DNA from: Rhodobiaceae bacterium UBA7804
Lineage (GTDB): Bacteria; Pseudomonadota; Alphaproteobacteria; Parvibaculales; Parvibaculaceae
Direction of reading: 5' to 3'
Assembly (NCBI GenBank): GCA_002480495.1
Contig: DLCG01000023.1
Coordinates: 1 to 18,624 of the forward strand
DNA: 18,624 bases
Under the pieces are notes generated by a model. The model was not told the DNA's origin, searched no databases, and saw nothing but the letters and a program-made list of their open reading frames with translations. Position numbers and translations under genes: made by a program. This document shows, in pieces, positions 15,171 through 18,624 of this stretch (position 1 is the stretch's first letter; the number at the start of each line of letters is the position of its first letter).

Positions 15171-15195
15171 GAGTCTACAAAATTGTATACAATTT
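15171..15195. promoter_or_regulatory. Operator 5 (between esterase and vsr genes)
   Basis: The 16-bp perfect palindrome AAATTGTATACAATTT (15180-15195) is accompanied on the minus strand by TTGTAGAC at the usual 12-bp offset. It lies 73-97 bp upstream of the esterase start (minus) and 65-89 bp upstream of vsr (plus). Its second box is on the esterase side, and the rest of the regulon makes the esterase the likely target. Confidence 0.8.
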
Positions 15196-15259
15196 ATATC
15201 TGAGATCGCATTGTTGTGGCGCCTTCCTTACCGTTACGCATTGCCTCACTATCCCCTTC

Positions 15260-15694
15260 ATGGCTGACACGCGTACCCCCGAACAACGCACCGCCATAAT
15301 GAGAGCAGTGCGCAGCAAGAACACAAGCCCGGAACTGAAAGTCCGGCGGCTCGCCCATCGTCTTGGTTATCGCTTCAGGCTTCACGTCAAGACATTGCCG
15401 GGAAAGCCCGATATCGTCTTCCCGCGCCTGAACAAAATCATCCTTGTCCACGGATGCTTCTGGCATGGCCACAATTGCAAATATGGAAAACCGCCGAAAT
15501 CGCGCCTCGACTTCTGGGGGCCGAAGATCGCAGCGAATCAGGCCCGAGATAGACGGACCCTTCGAGCGCTTCGTTCCTTAGGTTGGGATGTCGTCGTCAT
15601 TTGGCAATGCCAGACTAAAGACATGAAAAAGCTGGAAAAATGGCTTGCTGCTTTCTTGAGCCGCAAATCCGATCGACAGCGGCAAAGCAAATAG
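15260..15694 (+). CDS. vsr: Very short patch repair endonuclease (Vsr)
   Basis: This enzyme nicks 5' of the T in T:G mismatches produced when 5-methylcytosine deaminates, protecting sites methylated by a C5 methyltransferase. The 144-aa protein aligns with E. coli Vsr without numbering shift: Asp51, His64, His69 and Asp97 at the active site, Phe67, Trp68 and Trp86 of the intercalating wedge, and Cys66, His71, Cys73 and Cys117 as the structural zinc ligands. Residue 63 is Val, where E. coli has Thr. There is no clear ribosome binding site before the ATG. The methyltransferase gene follows after 37 nt, the expected partner. Composition is more AT-rich than the flanking esterase gene. Confidence 0.95.
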   Translation: MADTRTPEQRTAIMRAVRSKNTSPELKVRRLAHRLGYRFRLHVKTLPGKPDIVFPRLNKIILVHGCFWHGHNCKYGKPPKSRLDFWGPKIAANQARDRRTLRALRSLGWDVVVIWQCQTKDMKKLEKWLAAFLSRKSDRQRQSK

Positions 15695-15731
15695 GTATCC
15701 TAGAGATCAAATCTAAATCGAGGAGTGGAAC

Positions 15732-17048
15732 ATGCGGCCAACCGGCATTGATCTGTTCGCCGGCGCTGGGGGAATGAGTCTCGGCTTCGAGCAAGCCGGG
15801 TTCGACATTGTGGCTGCGGTTGAGATCGATCCCATCCACGCAGCCATTCACAAATACAATTTTCCGCGCTGCACGATGATCGCTCGCTCGGTCTCCGATC
15901 TGACGGCGGAAGACATCCGCGAAATGGCGGGGATCGGCGAACGCAAGATCGACGTCGTTTTCGGCGGTGCACCTTGCCAAGGCTTCTCACTCATTGGGCA
16001 TAGGGCCATAGACGATCCTCGCAATTCTCTTGTCAAAGAATTCGTGCGGATCGTCACGGAGCTCGACGCCTCTTACTTCGTTTTCGAGAACGTGAAGGGC
16101 CTGACGGTCGGACGCCATCGCCGCTTTCTGAATGAAATTATCGAGGAGTTCGGAAAACATGGGTACGATGTCCGGGACCCGTGGAAGGTTCTGAACGCTG
16201 CGACACTTGGGGTACCGCAAAGCCGCGAACGCCTCATTCTGCTGGGCGCAAAAAAAGGGCTCTCCATTCCGGGATACCCGAAGGAGAACGAGGTTCGCAC
16301 CGGTTCACAGAAGAAGTTCGGGCCAACCTGCGAAGAAGCTCTCGGCGACATTCCCGATGCAGAAGCGTTCCCGCAATTGCTCAAATGCGACGAAGTGGAA
16401 GCGAGTGCATGGGGGGAACCTAGCGAGTACGCTCGCCAGATGAGGTGCCTCGACAATGAGGCCTGGCATCACGGATATCCCCGCAACTGGAATCCTTCGT
16501 TGCTGACCTCCAGCATGAGGACGGATCACTCCGACATTTCACGCCGACGCTTTGCCGAAACGCACGAGGGTCAGGTCGAACCGATATCCCGTTTCTTCAA
16601 GCTTCCATCGCAGGGCGTAAGCAATACTCTTCGAGCCGGAACGGACGCGTCGCGTGGAGCCTTCACGAGCCCCAGACCGATTCACTACCGCTATCCTCGC
16701 TGTGTGACGGTAAGAGAAATGGCCCGATTGCACGGCTTCCCCGATTGGTTTCGCTTTCACGAAACGAAATGGCACGGCGCTCGACAGATCGGCAACGCGG
16801 TTCCACCACCTATGGCACGCCGCGTAGGCGAAGAAGTCATGCGCGCGCTTGGTGCTTATCCGACCCGTCCCGAAGAAACGCTCGATCTGGGAGATACCTA
16901 CCTCTTGCGCATGGGCATGAAGGAGGCGTCCGAGTTTTTCGGTGTGGAATCGCCAATTGGAAAAAGGGATCGCAAAAGCGGCGCGCGAAAGCGCAAGCAG
17001 CATGAGATTGAGGCTGCGCTCCAGACATTGAGAATTGCGAATGACTAA
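15732..17048 (+). CDS. DNA (cytosine-5-)-methyltransferase, type II
   Basis: All key motifs are present in order: I DLFAGAGGMSLGF (7-19), IV GGAPCQGFS with catalytic Cys82, VI FENVKG (118-123), VIII QSRERL (163-168), a target-recognition region at ~180-295, IX VSNTLRAG (296-303), and X RQIGNAVPP (351-359). Residues after ~375 form a Lys/Arg-rich extension. The enzyme adds a methyl group to C5 of cytosine in a sequence I cannot predict. AGGAG lies 7 nt before the ATG. It sits between vsr and a probable restriction enzyme, overlapping the latter by 8 nt, as in compact restriction-modification cassettes. Confidence 0.95.
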   Translation: MRPTGIDLFAGAGGMSLGFEQAGFDIVAAVEIDPIHAAIHKYNFPRCTMIARSVSDLTAEDIREMAGIGERKIDVVFGGAPCQGFSLIGHRAIDDPRNSLVKEFVRIVTELDASYFVFENVKGLTVGRHRRFLNEIIEEFGKHGYDVRDPWKVLNAATLGVPQSRERLILLGAKKGLSIPGYPKENEVRTGSQKKFGPTCEEALGDIPDAEAFPQLLKCDEVEASAWGEPSEYARQMRCLDNEAWHHGYPRNWNPSLLTSSMRTDHSDISRRRFAETHEGQVEPISRFFKLPSQGVSNTLRAGTDASRGAFTSPRPIHYRYPRCVTVREMARLHGFPDWFRFHETKWHGARQIGNAVPPPMARRVGEEVMRALGAYPTRPEETLDLGDTYLLRMGMKEASEFFGVESPIGKRDRKSGARKRKQHEIEAALQTLRIAND

Positions 17049-17850
17049 GAAACCCTCCAAACGATCCAGCAAAGAAAATCGATACAAGATGCTGATCGAA
17101 AGCATATTTTTCGATCATTGGAAGAAGGGTACGAAGGAATTCGAATTCGCGCGCATTGAGATAGAAGAGAAAGCAGCCGAGTTCGACATCAAGCTTCCAA
17201 AGAACATTGGCGATGTCCCTTATACATTTCGGTACCGGGCTTCGCTGCCGGATAAGGTTGTGGAGACGCAGCCAAAAGGCCTCGAATGGATAATTGAAGG
17301 AGCCGGCCGCTCTAGATATCGGTTCAAATTGGTTCCCGCCACTCGCATCTCCCCACGAGCGGAATTGCTGACTGTTGCAATTGCGGACGCAACTCCGGAA
17401 ATTATTCGCGCGTATGCGTTGGATGACGAACAGGCACTCCTCGCCATTGTCCGCTACAACCGACTGATCGACACTTTCCTCGGATTGACCACGTATAGCC
17501 TCCAGAATCACCTGAGAACCACGGTGAAAGGAATTGGACAGATCGAGATCGACGAACTCTATGTCGGTCTCGACAAGTACGGATGTCACTACGTTATTCC
17601 GGTTCAGGCGAAAGGCGGAAAGGATCAGATCGGGGTCGTTCAAACGACGCAAGATATTCGCTTTGTCGAACAGAAATTCCCCGGGATGCGATGCCGCGCG
17701 ATCGCAACGCAGTTCATGCCCGATGGGGTGGTAGCTTTGTTCGAGCTCACCCTCAAAGGCGATCAAATCAAAGTGGTCGACGAACGGCACTATCAGTTGG
17801 TTCCGGCAGACCAACTCGACCAAAGCGCAATCAGAAACTACCGCCCTTAA
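17041..17850 (+). CDS. Putative type II restriction endonuclease partner (family not firmly recognised)
   Basis: The 269-aa protein follows the methyltransferase with an 8-nt overlap; ATG 17041 is preferred to TTG 17035. A core of the kind found in PD-(D/E)XK nucleases is visible near 171-191: Asp171/Glu172, then YVGLD with Asp178, a strand CHYVIPV and QAK ending in Lys191, followed by GGKDQIGVVQ. This would be a variant with Gln at the usual Glu/Asp position. The N-terminal half (~1-165) shows no known domain and could provide target recognition. Gene position next to a C5 methyltransferase and Vsr makes a cognate restriction enzyme the best hypothesis; a purely helper role cannot be excluded. 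Composition is AT-rich relative to neighbours. Confidence 0.68.
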   Translation: MTKKPSKRSSKENRYKMLIESIFFDHWKKGTKEFEFARIEIEEKAAEFDIKLPKNIGDVPYTFRYRASLPDKVVETQPKGLEWIIEGAGRSRYRFKLVPATRISPRAELLTVAIADATPEIIRAYALDDEQALLAIVRYNRLIDTFLGLTTYSLQNHLRTTVKGIGQIEIDELYVGLDKYGCHYVIPVQAKGGKDQIGVVQTTQDIRFVEQKFPGMRCRAIATQFMPDGVVALFELTLKGDQIKVVDERHYQLVPADQLDQSAIRNYRP

Positions 17851-17853
17851 GCA

Positions 17854-17881
17854 AAAAGGCCGCTCGGATGAGCGGCCTTTT
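17854..17881. terminator. Bidirectional terminator between restriction cassette and clpB
   Basis: A 12-bp stem AAAAGGCCGCTC/GAGCGGCCTTTT with a GGAT loop has A and T runs on both ends, so it works in either direction. It lies 4 nt after the stop of the plus-strand gene and 24 nt after the clpB stop on the minus strand. Confidence 0.93.
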
Positions 17882-17904
17882 CGATTCGGTATCGCATCAA
17901 GACG

Positions 17905-18624
<720 letters not shown>

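Overview
The window looks like a piece of a GC-rich alphaproteobacterial chromosome. The left edge holds the 5' end of a 16S rRNA gene on the minus strand whose V1 region has an alphaproteobacterial character (Parvibaculum-like by my reading, order not certain). Leaderless or non-ATG starts, GC-rich codon use and the gene families present fit that group.

Layout. 1-710: start of an rRNA operon read leftwards, with a long leader, a boxA antitermination element and a near-consensus promoter. 1127-2956: a divergent M23 cell-wall endopeptidase gene with its own terminator. 2957-3446: a gene-free stretch with a three-fold 11-bp direct repeat of Pho-box type and the first copy of a recurring TTGTATACAA operator. 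3447-5342: a PQQ-like beta-propeller protein. 5398-7436: a more AT-rich accessory insert made of an IS1595-type transposase remnant, a DUF433/PIN-like toxin-antitoxin pair with a third small overlapping gene, a two-helix membrane protein and a zinc-ribbon protein. 7606-15099: five minus-strand genes plus their regulator: GntR/FCD regulator, DUF1329 and DUF1302 outer-membrane-associated proteins, a DUF1254/DUF1214 pair and a GDSL esterase autotransporter. 15260-17850: Vsr mismatch endonuclease, C5-cytosine methyltransferase and an unrecognised protein that is probably the cognate restriction enzyme. 17905-18624: the C-terminal part of ClpB, running off the right edge.

The most striking signal is the operator. 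The palindrome ATTGTATACAAT or a close variant, followed 12 bp later by a second TTGTATTCAA-like box, occurs five times and only in intergenic positions: before the beta-propeller gene, the gntR-type gene, the DUF1302-DUF1329 operon, the DUF1214-DUF1254 operon and the esterase autotransporter. It fits the TNGT-N2-ACNA operator shape expected for GntR/FadR-type regulators, so the resident regulator probably controls the whole set, including itself. Together the genes look like a surface system that hydrolyses an ester outside the cell (autotransporter), moves a hydrophobic product through or along the outer membrane (DUF1302/DUF1329) and handles it in the envelope (beta-propeller, DUF1214/DUF1254). 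The substrate is not readable from the sequence. The insert at 5398-7436 separates the beta-propeller gene from the rest of the set, and the restriction-modification cassette sits just beyond the last operator.
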